Positions 1 through 10,648 of a DNA stretch of 64,000 nucleotides are shown one piece after another. Location: the NCBI RefSeq assembly GCF_009882985.1, contig NZ_WTUZ01000010.1, forward strand, positions 124,352 to 188,351, given 5' to 3'. Source of the DNA: Paenibacillus silvestris. GTDB taxonomy: Bacteria > Bacillota > Bacilli > Paenibacillales > NBRC-103111. Each line of letters begins with the position of its first letter. The first letter of the stretch is position 1. The translations under genes were made by a program, and so were the position numbers. The notes under the pieces were generated by a model, which ran no database searches, was not told where the DNA came from, and saw nothing but the letters and a program-made list of their open reading frames with translations.

Positions 1-507
1 AAATTGGTGTAGTGGCAAAAACATTTGCAAACTTTTTTTATAGGAACAACGATTGGGGTAACGCGGCGAACTTCCCGAATCGTACTTACTCAACTTAACA
101 GCATCATAAAAGTCACTGAGCAAGGCTTCCGCATCCAACTGCAGGATAGCAAAGGCTTCATCCGGCTCTCTTTTTGAATAAATCTGCAGCATCTTCAGGC
201 AATCTCTTTGTGTCGGCCAAAAAAATACGTGCTGATCCAGATAATGATGAAACTCTAGATGAGTAGTTTGTGGATTCATCACTTGATCCGCAATTCGAAG
301 ATGAGCGTTGGCTACAAAAACATGACCGTGAAATTGAATTTCTTTGCGGACAACCCGTCTTTCGTTGGATAAACTAGGATCAACTGTAAGGCATGCGTAC
401 AACGCATCAAGATGAGCCATTGAACCTAAGTTGCGCACGCGGGTGAAATGGAATAAGGATTTCCTTTTTGAACTGTTTGTTATTTTCTTTAAAACCGCAA
501 CGTTCAT
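1..507 (-). CDS. DUF7002-like protein, C-terminus cut by window edge
   Basis: An open frame of 169 codons runs from ATG at 507 off the left edge, so the C-terminus is missing. The visible part has FHFTRVRNL near residues 19-27, a HVFFWPTQ segment near 93-100 and a KYDSGSSPRYP segment near 141-151. This pattern resembles DUF7002-type proteins, small soluble proteins of unknown role that begin with a 'hFHfT...nl' motif related to ADP-ribosyltransferase-like folds. No signal peptide or membrane segment is seen. A purine-rich stretch (AAGGGGAAAAGAGAGAG) precedes the ATG, but its spacing is long; ATG at 420 is an alternative. The gene is co-directional with the anion channel upstream at 641-1624, with a 133 bp gap. 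The family call is from memory of the motif and is moderate. Confidence 0.55.
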   Translation of the reverse strand, partial: MNVAVLKKITNSSKRKSLFHFTRVRNLGSMAHLDALYACLTVDPSLSNERRVVRKEIQFHGHVFVANAHLRIADQVMNPQTTHLEFHHYLDQHVFFWPTQRDCLKMLQIYSKREPDEAFAILQLDAEALLSDFYDAVKLSKYDSGSSPRYPNRCSYKKSLQMFLPLHQF

Positions 508-640
508 ATCACTCTCTCTCTTTTCCCCTTCTTAGTCGACTTCTGCGCGCGATGTATTCTAATTATAAGAAGCCATTCCCCAACCATCAATGTCCTATTT
601 TCTATCGTAATGATGCAGAATTTCTATGGTCGTCATTCCA

Positions 641-1624
641 TTATCCTCTTAGCAAAGTCCCATTAAATAACGCCTTTAGTGTGCGAATAAAGAGAACAAC
701 CAAAACGATATTTAGCAAAACTAGAATGATGGCAGAAACAGCGATTAATGGCCATGAATTAATGAACATCGCATATTGCAAAGCAGCATTGCTGAGAGCA
801 GCAAGTGGAAAGCTTACCCCCCACCATGATGCTCCAAATGGGATCGATTTCTTGAATACTTTGAAAAACAACACAATGAACAAGAACAAACCAAAGTAAA
901 ACAGGATGGCAGCGAACTGATCAATGCGGTGCTCGAAATTCGCATATCCAAGAAAACCAACCTCGAACGGCGCAATCATAATAATCATAGAGGGCGTTAA
1001 TCCTGTATGCATTGGATCATGATGAATCAATCTAGACAAGATCAAGGTTAGAAAAATTAATGCAACAATTCCGCCGATCGCGAGCGACAGCATGTTAATT
1101 TCATGTGCCCACGGGAACGGCATAGATCCTCCAGCTACAGCTATATCAAGAGTCCCAACCCCAGGAATCAACCAAGCAGGAACCGCATGACCGTGCTCAA
1201 TATTCCCATTCAACAAGCGTGCTACAATGATAAAACAAAGTGATAAAGTCGTTACGGCTCCGATTATCCAAATCACTTCTGCAGCTACTTGACTATAAGT
1301 ACCTATTACGGACGATAGTAATAGAATTGCAATCGTTATTGTTCCGAAAAAGTTGCCCGAGATGGGATGCATAAATTCGGCTTTGACTTTCTGCGGGTAT
1401 AGAATCCATTTTGATATATAAGCTAAACCTAAAATGATAAATGCTACAATGGCAACAATCCCAATGATATCAGCGACTACGTGTGAAGTACCGAATAGCT
1501 TACTTGCTTGTCTCCAAGCCAATGCCAGTCCTGAAATTCCCATAACCGACGCAAATAGATTAACGGGTAAGAATTGAATGGAACCTAAGCCTTTTTGTTT
1601 CTGTACGGCAGTTATGGTTTGCAT
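641..1624 (-). CDS. SLAC1/TehA-type (TDT family) anion channel or transporter
   Basis: This 327-residue protein is almost wholly hydrophobic, with about ten membrane segments, the usual size and layout of the tellurite-resistance/dicarboxylate (TDT) and SLAC1 anion channel family. Family-typical features are the N-terminal FLPVNLFASVMGISGLALAW segment, the HPISGNFFGT loop near residue 86 and a late FGASWWGVSFPLAAL segment. It should sit in the cytoplasmic membrane and pass anions; the substrate cannot be read from sequence. The LysR gene at 1911 is divergent across a 286 bp region, the usual arrangement for a LysR regulator and its target. Confidence 0.85.
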   Translation of the reverse strand: MQTITAVQKQKGLGSIQFLPVNLFASVMGISGLALAWRQASKLFGTSHVVADIIGIVAIVAFIILGLAYISKWILYPQKVKAEFMHPISGNFFGTITIAILLLSSVIGTYSQVAAEVIWIIGAVTTLSLCFIIVARLLNGNIEHGHAVPAWLIPGVGTLDIAVAGGSMPFPWAHEINMLSLAIGGIVALIFLTLILSRLIHHDPMHTGLTPSMIIMIAPFEVGFLGYANFEHRIDQFAAILFYFGLFLFIVLFFKVFKKSIPFGASWWGVSFPLAALSNAALQYAMFINSWPLIAVSAIILVLLNIVLVVLFIRTLKALFNGTLLRG

Positions 1625-1795
1625 AAATGATGGTCACTACTTTCTATTCAAATTATTGTTGTATCTCAATTGCGAGTTTACCTATTAAAAGGTAGATAAT
1701 ATGAGAAATATTTAGTTGATCTTGCATTTCAAAGGTAAAGGTTGTATAAATGATAAAATCACTCCTTCCGCCAACATAGGTTTCATTATTGATGA

Positions 1796-1814
1796 ATTGA
1801 TGAAAAGTATCAAT
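1796..1814. promoter_or_regulatory. Candidate LysR box between channel gene and lysR
   Basis: The sequence holds ATTGAT-N7-ATCAAT, a perfect 6-bp-arm dyad that fits the T-N11-A pattern bound by LysR proteins. It lies in the 286 bp divergent region between the TDT channel gene and the LysR gene. Nothing else gene-like is seen in that region apart from a weaker TACCT-N6-AGGTA dyad at 1679-1694. Confidence 0.45.
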
Positions 1815-1910
1815 ATTCAATATTCTATTGTTATCATTCATGAAATGAATCAATTTCACATCGTACATACTAATATTTGTCTAGATGAACATACAAAGCG
1901 AGGTATACCT

Positions 1911-2822
1911 ATGGAATTTCGGCAATTAGAATATTTTACGGCAATCTGTGAAGAATTGCATTTCACTAGGGCTTCAGAGAAATTGGGAATGAGCCAGCCG
2001 ACCCTAAGTCATCAAATTAAGCTGCTAGAGGATGAGCTTGGTGTTCCATTATTTGACCGAATCGGCAAGAAAATTGCAATCACTGAAGCAGGTCACATCC
2101 TATTAAACGAATGCAAATTGATTTTTTCTTCTTTGAAAAATGTCAAAGTGCAAATTTTGGAGCTCCAGAAGGTTACACGAGGAACCTTATCCATAGGTGC
2201 ACTCCCAGGAGAGCTAACGCAGCTCGTTTCGTCGCTGTTGATCGATTTTCACACGATTTATCCGGAAGTCCAAATTAAAATCGTGAATTTCGACGATATT
2301 GTGGAAAGAGTCATTCAAAATCAGATCGATCTGGCCATCACCATTCTTCCTGTCGAAGATGATCGGATTGTCAAATATCCCTTGTACAAGGAAGATATTT
2401 ATTTGACGGTTTCTAAGGACCATCCTTTGGCCGATCGAGAAAGCTTTGATTTTGACGAAATCAGCAAATATCCCTTCATCATGTTTCCACAATCTCATAA
2501 ATGCCGGCAAATTATTGATTTAACCAGCAGCACCTCTGGCTTTAATATTGAACCGATCATCGAAACGACCGCGATCGAGACCATTATTGGCCTTGTAAAA
2601 GCTGGAGCCGGGGTTACTGCGCTATCCAGAACTTACTTGAATTTGTACAACGATCCCCAGTTAAAAGCAATAAAGATCGTGAAACCAACACTTAGCAGGG
2701 AAATAGCCATCATCCATCATAAAGATAAATATATAAGCCAAGCCACCCGACTATTTATGGACTTATTATCCAATCATATTGTTGAATTACAGTTGGCGGA
2801 AAAAGCTGCTGTTGAGAGTTAG
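1911..2822 (+). CDS. LysR-family transcriptional regulator
   Basis: This 303-residue protein has the standard LysR layout: a winged helix-turn-helix at residues 1-60 (MEFRQLEYFTAICEELHFTRASEKL, SQPTLSHQIKLLE) and a two-lobe effector-binding domain from about residue 90. ATG at 1911 was chosen because it puts the canonical MEFRQLEYF start at residue 1, although the frame stays open further upstream; GCGAGG at 1899-1904 is the likely ribosome binding site. It probably controls the divergent anion channel gene and itself. The effector is unknown. It resembles the CynR/CbbR/YwbI branch only in a general way. Confidence 0.93.
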   Translation: MEFRQLEYFTAICEELHFTRASEKLGMSQPTLSHQIKLLEDELGVPLFDRIGKKIAITEAGHILLNECKLIFSSLKNVKVQILELQKVTRGTLSIGALPGELTQLVSSLLIDFHTIYPEVQIKIVNFDDIVERVIQNQIDLAITILPVEDDRIVKYPLYKEDIYLTVSKDHPLADRESFDFDEISKYPFIMFPQSHKCRQIIDLTSSTSGFNIEPIIETTAIETIIGLVKAGAGVTALSRTYLNLYNDPQLKAIKIVKPTLSREIAIIHHKDKYISQATRLFMDLLSNHIVELQLAEKAAVES

Positions 2823-2829
2823 CGGATTG

Positions 2830-2868
2830 CTGAATAAGGATCCACCTTTTGGTGGTTCCTTATTTCAG
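2830..2868. terminator. Bidirectional intrinsic terminator
   Basis: A long hairpin (CTGAATAAGGA..CCACC, loop TTTT, GGTGG..TCCTTATT) lies eight bases after the lysR stop. It separates this gene from the convergent ilv operon end at 2902. Confidence 0.8.
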
Positions 2869-2901
2869 TTTGACCAAAGATTGACCTATTAATGACACGC
2901 A

Positions 2902-3108
2902 TCACAAATGAATGGTGGCTTGAGGAGCTGGTGCAGCAATAAAGCTTGATTCTTCACGTGAATATAATTTTTTGCCCACCTGTATTTCAAACTCATTGTA
3001 GCCTTCAATAAGCCCTCCTCCGATCATTTTCCCATCCTTCATGACCATTACGTATTGATAAAATAAAATAGCATTGTCTAACTCCGTATCATGATGAAGT
3101 GTTGTCAT
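2902..3108 (-). CDS. Small 68-residue protein of unknown function, coupled to ilvN
   Basis: The gene starts with ATGA overlapping the ilvN stop by four bases, and has a strong site (GGGAGGTAGAG) just inside ilvN, so translational coupling is likely. The protein is 68 residues, soluble, with no signal or membrane segment. It has a VMVMKDGKMIGGGLIEGYNEFEI stretch (residues 21-43) that reads like a short beta-sheet domain, and a proline/alanine-rich tail. I do not recognise a family. Its position as third gene after ilvB and ilvN suggests a link with acetolactate synthase, but this rests on context only. Confidence 0.6.
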   Translation of the reverse strand: MTTLHHDTELDNAILFYQYVMVMKDGKMIGGGLIEGYNEFEIQVGKKLYSREESSFIAAPAPQATIHL

Positions 3109-3617
3109 GATATCTCTACCTCCCTTGCCTCATCTATGCGGCTTCCGCGAGTCATTGCCGTCAAACCCGTACGGGTAAGTTCTAGGATGCCATAGGGTCT
3201 CAGCAGCTCAATCAATGAATGAATTTTATCTTGATCTCCAACAATTTGAACCATCATACTTTCCGATCCTTCATCGATAATGGAGGCACGGAAGGGTTCA
3301 ACCAAAGCTAAAATAGCCTGTTTCACATTGGATACTGCACTTACTTTAATAAGCGCAAGCTCCCTATGAACCAGTGGATACGCGGTTAATTCAACTATTT
3401 GTATGACATCAATTAGTTTATTAAGCTGTTTGTGCACTTGTTCAAGCATGTTATCATCCCCGGACGTCGCAATGATCATACGGGACAGTTCAGGATCTTC
3501 TGATTGGCCTACGGTGATACTGTCAATATTGAAACCGCGACGTCCGAATAACCCTGCAACTCTCTGTAGAACACCCGGATGATTGTTTACAAGCACAGAT
3601 ATCGTGTGACGTTTCAT
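3105..3617 (-). CDS. ilvN: Acetolactate synthase small (regulatory) subunit
   Basis: This 170-residue protein has an N-terminal ACT domain (HTISVLVNNHPGVLQRVAGLF, GRRGFNIDSITVG) and the C-terminal small-subunit domain from about residue 85 (ALIKVSAVSN...). The ACT domain is the valine-binding feedback sensor; the subunit also activates the large subunit. It overlaps the ilvB stop by four bases (ATGA) and the next small gene in the same way, so three genes are tightly coupled. Length is normal for the family. No ilvC, leu or ilvD gene follows, which is unusual for a main branched-chain operon and suggests a stand-alone or second enzyme copy. Confidence 0.95.
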   Translation of the reverse strand: MKRHTISVLVNNHPGVLQRVAGLFGRRGFNIDSITVGQSEDPELSRMIIATSGDDNMLEQVHKQLNKLIDVIQIVELTAYPLVHRELALIKVSAVSNVKQAILALVEPFRASIIDEGSESMMVQIVGDQDKIHSLIELLRPYGILELTRTGLTAMTRGSRIDEAREVEIS

Positions 3618-5359
3618 TTTTCATCCCCCATTATCATTTCGTCGATCGTGCCGCCCGGGGCAACCATTGGATACACATTCTCATCTTGGCTGATGACAAA
3701 ATCAATAAGTACAGGTCCCTGTATGTCCATCGCTTTTTTCCACACTTCACAAGCCTCTTCTTTATTCGTAGCTCTTAACCCTGTAACACCATAGGCTTCT
3801 GCTAACTTTACGAAATCGGGACTGCCGGAGAGCTCCATATGACTAAAACGATTATCATAAATAATTTCTTGCCATTGCCGAATCATGCCTAGAACCTGAT
3901 TATTCAGAATAACGATCTTAACGGGTATGTTATGAATGGCGCAAATCGCAAGCTCCTGCGTACACATTTGAATCCCCCCGTCGCCATTGACAGACACCAC
4001 GAGTCTGTCCGGATTACCTACTTGTGCCCCTATCGCGGAAGGTAGGCCAAAGCCCATTGTTCCAAGTCCACCTGAGGTAATTAACGAACGCGGATGTCTA
4101 AACTTATAAAACTGAGCGGCCCACATTTGATTCTGGCCAACGTCCGTAGTAACAATCGCTTCACCATTGCTTGTTTCGCTAATCATCTCAATGACGAATT
4201 GCGGCTTTAATGCCGTTTCGGAATCTGTATAACGAAGAGGATTCTCCCTTTTACTTGCTTGAATTTCGGTTAACCATGCCTCTGATTTTGCCGGCTTCGC
4301 TTGAACGTTGGCCTTCCGAAGGACCGATTTCACATCGCCAATACAAGGGATCGCCGTTTGTACGATTTTCCCAATTTCTGCAGGGTCAATATCAATATGC
4401 GCGATCGTTTTCGCTTTTGGTGCAAAACCGCTAGTTTTCATCGTTACTCGGTCATCAAAACGTGCTCCAATACTTATAAGAAGATCACAATTTTGTAAAG
4501 CTTTATTCGCTGTGTATGTGCCATGCATGCCCGGCATACCCATCCATAGCTCATGTGCACTTGGAAATGCTCCCAACCCCAGCAAAGTCGTCGTAACTGG
4601 TATACGTGTTTTTTCTACAAACTCGAGTAATTCCTTGGATGCATCTGAATAGATCACACCTCCGCCAGCCAAAATAACAGGACGTTCAGCTTTTTCGATC
4701 GCCATGAGTAATTTATCGATTTGCGTTAAATCGGGAACGATATCAGGGTGGTAGCCCCGAATCTCAGGCTTATCTATCGGATAGTGAAAGATCATCTCTT
4801 GGCTCGTTACATCCTTGGGAATATCGATCAAAACTGGCCCTTTTCGTCCAGTGGAAGCTATATAAAAGGCTTCATGAATGATCTTCGGCAGCTCATTAAC
4901 ATCACGAACTAAGAAGTTATGCTTGGAAATCGGCATCGTGATGCCCGTAATATCCGCTTCCTGAAACGCATCTGTACCGAGTAATGCTGTCGAAACATTA
5001 CCTGTAATCACAACTAATGGTACAGAATCCATGTTAGCAGTGGCGATTCCCGTAACGAGATTAGTAGCCCCAGGTCCTGACGTTGCAAAACAAACCCCAA
5101 CTTTTCCTGTTGCTCGTGCATAGCCGTCTGCAGCATGAATCGCCCCCTGTTCATGACGTGCCAGAATATGTTTCAGCTCTGGCAAATCATGAATGGCATC
5201 GTAAATATTCAGGACACTTCCACCTGGAATCCCAAAGACACACTCCACACCTTCAATTAGCAAACTTCTAACAATTGCCTCCGACCCTGTTACCCTATCG
5301 TTCTTCATAACCTTATTGAACCATTCTTTCTCTGCGTGCAGCCCCTCAATCGTTTTCAT
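3614..5359 (-). CDS. ilvB: Acetolactate synthase large (catalytic) subunit
   Basis: This 581-residue thiamine-diphosphate enzyme joins two pyruvates to acetolactate, or pyruvate and 2-oxobutyrate to acetohydroxybutyrate, the first common step to valine, leucine and isoleucine. It has the N-terminal TPP domain with FGIPGGS and the activating glutamate in ARHEQGAIHAADGYA (about Glu70), a central FAD-type domain, and the C-terminal GDGGIQM...LNNQ metal/TPP motif. A co-transcribed regulatory subunit argues for the biosynthetic type rather than catabolic AlsS. The first 20 or so residues form an extension before the usual TGSEAIVRSL start. ATG at 5359 has a good site (GGAGGAAATGGGAGGGAGA). The divergent LysR at 5626 is the likely regulator. 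Confidence 0.96.
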   Translation of the reverse strand: MKTIEGLHAEKEWFNKVMKNDRVTGSEAIVRSLLIEGVECVFGIPGGSVLNIYDAIHDLPELKHILARHEQGAIHAADGYARATGKVGVCFATSGPGATNLVTGIATANMDSVPLVVITGNVSTALLGTDAFQEADITGITMPISKHNFLVRDVNELPKIIHEAFYIASTGRKGPVLIDIPKDVTSQEMIFHYPIDKPEIRGYHPDIVPDLTQIDKLLMAIEKAERPVILAGGGVIYSDASKELLEFVEKTRIPVTTTLLGLGAFPSAHELWMGMPGMHGTYTANKALQNCDLLISIGARFDDRVTMKTSGFAPKAKTIAHIDIDPAEIGKIVQTAIPCIGDVKSVLRKANVQAKPAKSEAWLTEIQASKRENPLRYTDSETALKPQFVIEMISETSNGEAIVTTDVGQNQMWAAQFYKFRHPRSLITSGGLGTMGFGLPSAIGAQVGNPDRLVVSVNGDGGIQMCTQELAICAIHNIPVKIVILNNQVLGMIRQWQEIIYDNRFSHMELSGSPDFVKLAEAYGVTGLRATNKEEACEVWKKAMDIQGPVLIDFVISQDENVYPMVAPGGTIDEMIMGDEK

Positions 5360-5499
5360 TCTGTCTCCCTCCCATTTCCTCCAAAAAATAAAACTCCTTT
5401 CAATCCGGTTGCGTTGTTATACAGCAATTAAGGACTAAAGGAGCATTTGGTGAAACCACTTAAATTCACTGGAAAATTTACGTTTTCTACCCACATTAC

Positions 5500-5530
5500 A
5501 AGCAATAATTTACAAATTTCTTATTTGCTT
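5500..5530. promoter_or_regulatory. Candidate LysR-binding dyad between ilvB and lysR
   Basis: AAGCAATAA and TTATTTGCTT face each other as an imperfect inverted repeat in the 266 bp divergent region between ilvB and the LysR gene. The region is A+T-rich. No T-box leader (no AGGGTGG-type specifier or anti-terminator sequence) was seen before ilvB. Confidence 0.3.
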
Positions 5531-5625
5531 AGACGTTATGTTATCATATGGTCATCTATTTCAGTTATGGAAAGATTCAATATCTGTTATTGCGAAACCA
5601 AATAGCTAAGGGGATGCCTACCATT

Positions 5626-6525
5626 ATGATTGACCTGTTAGAGGGGAGATTTTTCAAGACATTCATTGCCGTGATGGAGGAAAAGAGCTTTAATCGCGCA
5701 TCAGAAAAATTAGGATATGTGCAATCTACCGTTACTAACCATATTCAACAACTGGAACGGGCTTGTGGCCAGAAGCTCTTTTACCGTCTATCAAGAGGCG
5801 TAAAGCCGACGGAAGCAGGCCTGAAGCTTGCTAAATTCGCCCATCAATTTGTGCATTTAGGGCTAACTTTGGAAGAAGCCATGAATGAGTCCAATCAGCC
5901 AAAAGGAACCATTCACCTCAGTATGCATGAGTCCTTTTTTGTGACGAGAATGTCTTCGCTCATTCAGAAGTTTCGTCTTGAACATCCGATGGTCAAATTC
6001 AAGCTGGAAACGGGGTATCATCAAGATGTTATTGATGATGTTTCGCAGCATGTTGTTGATTTTGGAATTGTCCCTCGAAATCCTGAGCGGGATGACATTA
6101 TTTTTTACCCTATGCTGACGGAAGAATTGATCTTCATTGCCTCACATGAATTGGCTAGCAAAGTCGACACAAATGGTCTGAAAGTACTCAACAATGAATC
6201 CGTGCTCAGCTTTGGTAACAGTTGTTTGTATCATACGCACGCTAACATGATATTAGAGGAGACTGGGGTTGAAACCAGCCATGCGATTCAATATCCAAGT
6301 ATCGAAATGATTAAAAAAGCTGTCCAATGCGGTATTGGTTTCGCACTCATTCCAAAGATCGCAGCTGAAACAGAGTTGGAAGAAGGAGACTTCCAATCGC
6401 TGCCGCTGTCCTCAGGTATTTTTTCCACCCATGGCATTATTGTAAATAAAGATAGGGAACTAAATTACCCAGCTCAAATGTTCAAGTCATTCGTTCTGGA
6501 GAGTTACTCTTTCGAGAAGAAGTAG
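5626..6525 (+). CDS. LysR-family transcriptional regulator (likely of ilvBN)
   Basis: This 299-residue LysR protein has a helix-turn-helix in the first 60 residues (FFKTFIAVMEEKSFNRASEKL, VQSTVTNHIQQLE) and an effector domain from about residue 90. ATG at 5626 is chosen because it gives a standard LysR N-terminus and has AAGGGG at 5608; the frame is open 26 codons further upstream. It is divergent from ilvB, so it probably regulates acetolactate synthase, as AlsR does in Bacillus for a different acetolactate operon. It is not clearly an AlsR orthologue. Confidence 0.92.
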   Translation: MIDLLEGRFFKTFIAVMEEKSFNRASEKLGYVQSTVTNHIQQLERACGQKLFYRLSRGVKPTEAGLKLAKFAHQFVHLGLTLEEAMNESNQPKGTIHLSMHESFFVTRMSSLIQKFRLEHPMVKFKLETGYHQDVIDDVSQHVVDFGIVPRNPERDDIIFYPMLTEELIFIASHELASKVDTNGLKVLNNESVLSFGNSCLYHTHANMILEETGVETSHAIQYPSIEMIKKAVQCGIGFALIPKIAAETELEEGDFQSLPLSSGIFSTHGIIVNKDRELNYPAQMFKSFVLESYSFEKK

Positions 6526-6533
6526 AATATGAA

Positions 6534-6564
6534 GAAGGCTGCCGATGCGGGATCGGCAGCCTTC
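6534..6564 (+). terminator. Intrinsic terminator after lysR
   Basis: There is a perfect 13-bp stem (GAAGGCTGCCGAT / ATCGGCAGCCTTC) with a 5-base loop, followed by a T-rich run. It sits eight bases after the LysR stop. Confidence 0.93.
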
Positions 6565-6642
6565 TCTTCCTTTTTATATACATTTATCGCTAATTCATGA
6601 TATTCTTGGAACAAATACTGTCAATCTATTAAGGAGTAACAA

Positions 6643-7446
6643 GTGTACAATTCAAGATTATCTCAACTGTTACTTACCAAATTTAATCGTAACCATCTTA
6701 TTCTCATTGCCTTTGTACTATTGCTTATTTCAATAATTAGTTACTATCAGAGTGATTTTGCACGTCCCCATCATTATCATTTTACAAAGCAGAAGGCCTC
6801 TAACGGTGTCGTATTACATACAATTCAGACAACCCCGGATAATATCCGGCTTCAAGCCATCGATACCAATGTAACCCAAACGCCATACTACGGCATTAAC
6901 GGTGGGTTCTTCTGGGAGGGAGCTCTACTGAGCATTGCGGTTATCAACGATCATCCTCTGAAAGGCTTGCCTGGTGATTACGGTTCAGGCTGGTACAACA
7001 CAGGCGTTGACACCAACTTAAGACGTGGGACACTCGTTTGGGATGACATCACGAAACACTTTTCGATTCAAGTAGTCACACACGCAGGAGAGTTGAATGT
7101 CACTGATAAGCAGCATTACTGGGCTCAGGGTGGTGTTAGTATGAGGCTTAACGATAGCTTTGGATGGGAAAATGATATGATTCTAGAGCAGATGCCTGCT
7201 TATGACGAAAGTCGTATGCGTACGGCGATTGTTTATGACAACCATGAGAACATATATATGATTGTTACACCTACAAACTGTACGATAGCAGAGTTCCGAG
7301 CAGCTATTCTCGAAAAGCTAGGGGACCGGAAGTTAGTCGACGGCATCTATTTAGATGGCGATGGTTCCTCCCAAATGCAGTGCCGCTATGTCCAGCTAAA
7401 AGGAGATCAACGCCAAGTGTATCAGATGCTGACGCTGATTCAATGA
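6643..7446 (+). CDS. Membrane-anchored phosphodiester glycosidase-like protein
   Basis: The start is GTG at 6643, six bases after AAGGAG. The 267-residue protein has one N-terminal membrane segment (HLILIAFVLLLISIISYY, residues 18-35), so the rest faces outward. The body carries the hallmarks of the phosphodiester glycosidase (NAGPA/DUF2233) domain: YYGINGGFF near residue 86, RMRTAIVYD near 190, and the strongly conserved YLDGDGSSQM near 239. This family removes sugar caps from phosphodiesters, and in Firmicutes often acts on the cell surface. The real substrate is unknown. Confidence 0.8.
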   Translation: MYNSRLSQLLLTKFNRNHLILIAFVLLLISIISYYQSDFARPHHYHFTKQKASNGVVLHTIQTTPDNIRLQAIDTNVTQTPYYGINGGFFWEGALLSIAVINDHPLKGLPGDYGSGWYNTGVDTNLRRGTLVWDDITKHFSIQVVTHAGELNVTDKQHYWAQGGVSMRLNDSFGWENDMILEQMPAYDESRMRTAIVYDNHENIYMIVTPTNCTIAEFRAAILEKLGDRKLVDGIYLDGDGSSQMQCRYVQLKGDQRQVYQMLTLIQ

Positions 7447-7453
7447 TGAGTTT

Positions 7454-7478
7454 AGGCAGCCGTTTAGCTCAGCTGCCT
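7454..7478. terminator. Terminator shared by convergent genes
   Basis: AGGCAGC and GCTGCCT form a stem with an 11-base loop and a T-rich tail on the plus strand. The stop codon of the convergent membrane protein gene (7464) lies within it. Confidence 0.6.
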
Positions 7479-7799
7479 TCTTTGTCGTTTCCTTATCATG
7501 ATTCCGGTAAGAAGGTAACAGATGGAAGTGACAATGTACAATTTAAAGACACTGGGTGTCATAGCTAAATATAAGCTTAGAGGAAATGACCAGATGAATG
7601 CTATGATCATGATATGACGCTTATTAAAAATTGAACCTAGCAATGCTACACATGCTGGTGCCAATAGAAACAAGCCCGTTCTCAATATAAGGTCATTACT
7701 CACCGAATCAGGATTGTAGGGGTTGTAGAAGTTAAGAATTAACCATAGCGTTATCGATGCTAATGACGAGAGTACACCCACGTATTTCGAAACCTTCAC
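7464..7799 (-). CDS. Small four-helix membrane protein downstream of rph
   Basis: GTG at 7799 has an excellent site (AAAGGAGGGG) and begins only 13 bases after the rph stop, so it is probably in the rph transcript. The 111-residue protein has about four hydrophobic segments (near residues 7-24, 42-56, 63-82 and 86-102) and a basic tail (RKRQRRQ). I do not recognise a family. A role beside rifamycin inactivation is possible, but only position supports it. Confidence 0.7.
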   Translation of the reverse strand: MKVSKYVGVLSSLASITLWLILNFYNPYNPDSVSNDLILRTGLFLLAPACVALLGSIFNKRHIMIIAFIWSFPLSLYLAMTPSVFKLYIVTSICYLLTGIMIRKRQRRQLS

Positions 7800-7812
7800 G
7801 TTTCCCCTCCTT

Positions 7813-10428
<2,616 letters not shown>

Positions 10429-10527
10429 TCAACATCTCTCCTAACTGATGAATTGAGAAAACATTTGACAAGAGAATAACGACATGTTAAGATTAAAGTG
10501 TAAGATGAATCACTTATGTCTACATAC

Positions 10528-10554
10528 ATATAATCAGTCGTGAACTGATTATAT
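10528..10554. promoter_or_regulatory. Perfect operator-like dyad over the rph promoter
   Basis: Two 11-bp arms (ATATAATCAGT and ACTGATTATAT) are separated by CGTGA. The dyad covers the rph -10 box and the expected start point near 10541. Most of the left arm lies inside the transcript but the right arm starts before it, so a DNA-binding repressor fits better than an RNA hairpin. Confidence 0.75.
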
Positions 10555-10576
10555 CATCGCGTTTGTTTATATGCAA
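10548..10576 (-). promoter_or_regulatory. Sigma-A promoter of rph
   Basis: On the minus strand, TTGCAT (10571-10576) is followed after 17 bases by a perfect TATAAT (10548-10553). This gives a leader of about 113 bases before the rph ATG. Confidence 0.85.
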
Positions 10577-10581
10577 TATAG

Positions 10582-10610
10582 AAGAACCTGAGATTATTAT
10601 CCAGGTTCTT
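10582..10610. terminator. Hairpin terminator between MDR gene and rph promoter
   Basis: AAGAACCTG and CAGGTTCTT form a 9-bp stem with an 11-base loop. The best T-run is on the plus strand, but the hairpin is also the only candidate terminator for the minus-strand oxidoreductase that ends at 10649. Confidence 0.65.
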
Positions 10611-10648
10611 TTTTGATTCCATATGATTGATTAGTTAATAATACTATC

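Noticed and set aside
468..899. Plus-strand frame over the end of the anion channel gene
   Set aside because: It is antisense to the channel gene and the DUF7002-like gene start, with no family pattern.
5360..5625. T-box leader upstream of ilvB
   Set aside because: No T-box sequence (AGGGTGG-type), specifier loop or anti-terminator/terminator pair was found. A LysR-type site is more likely.
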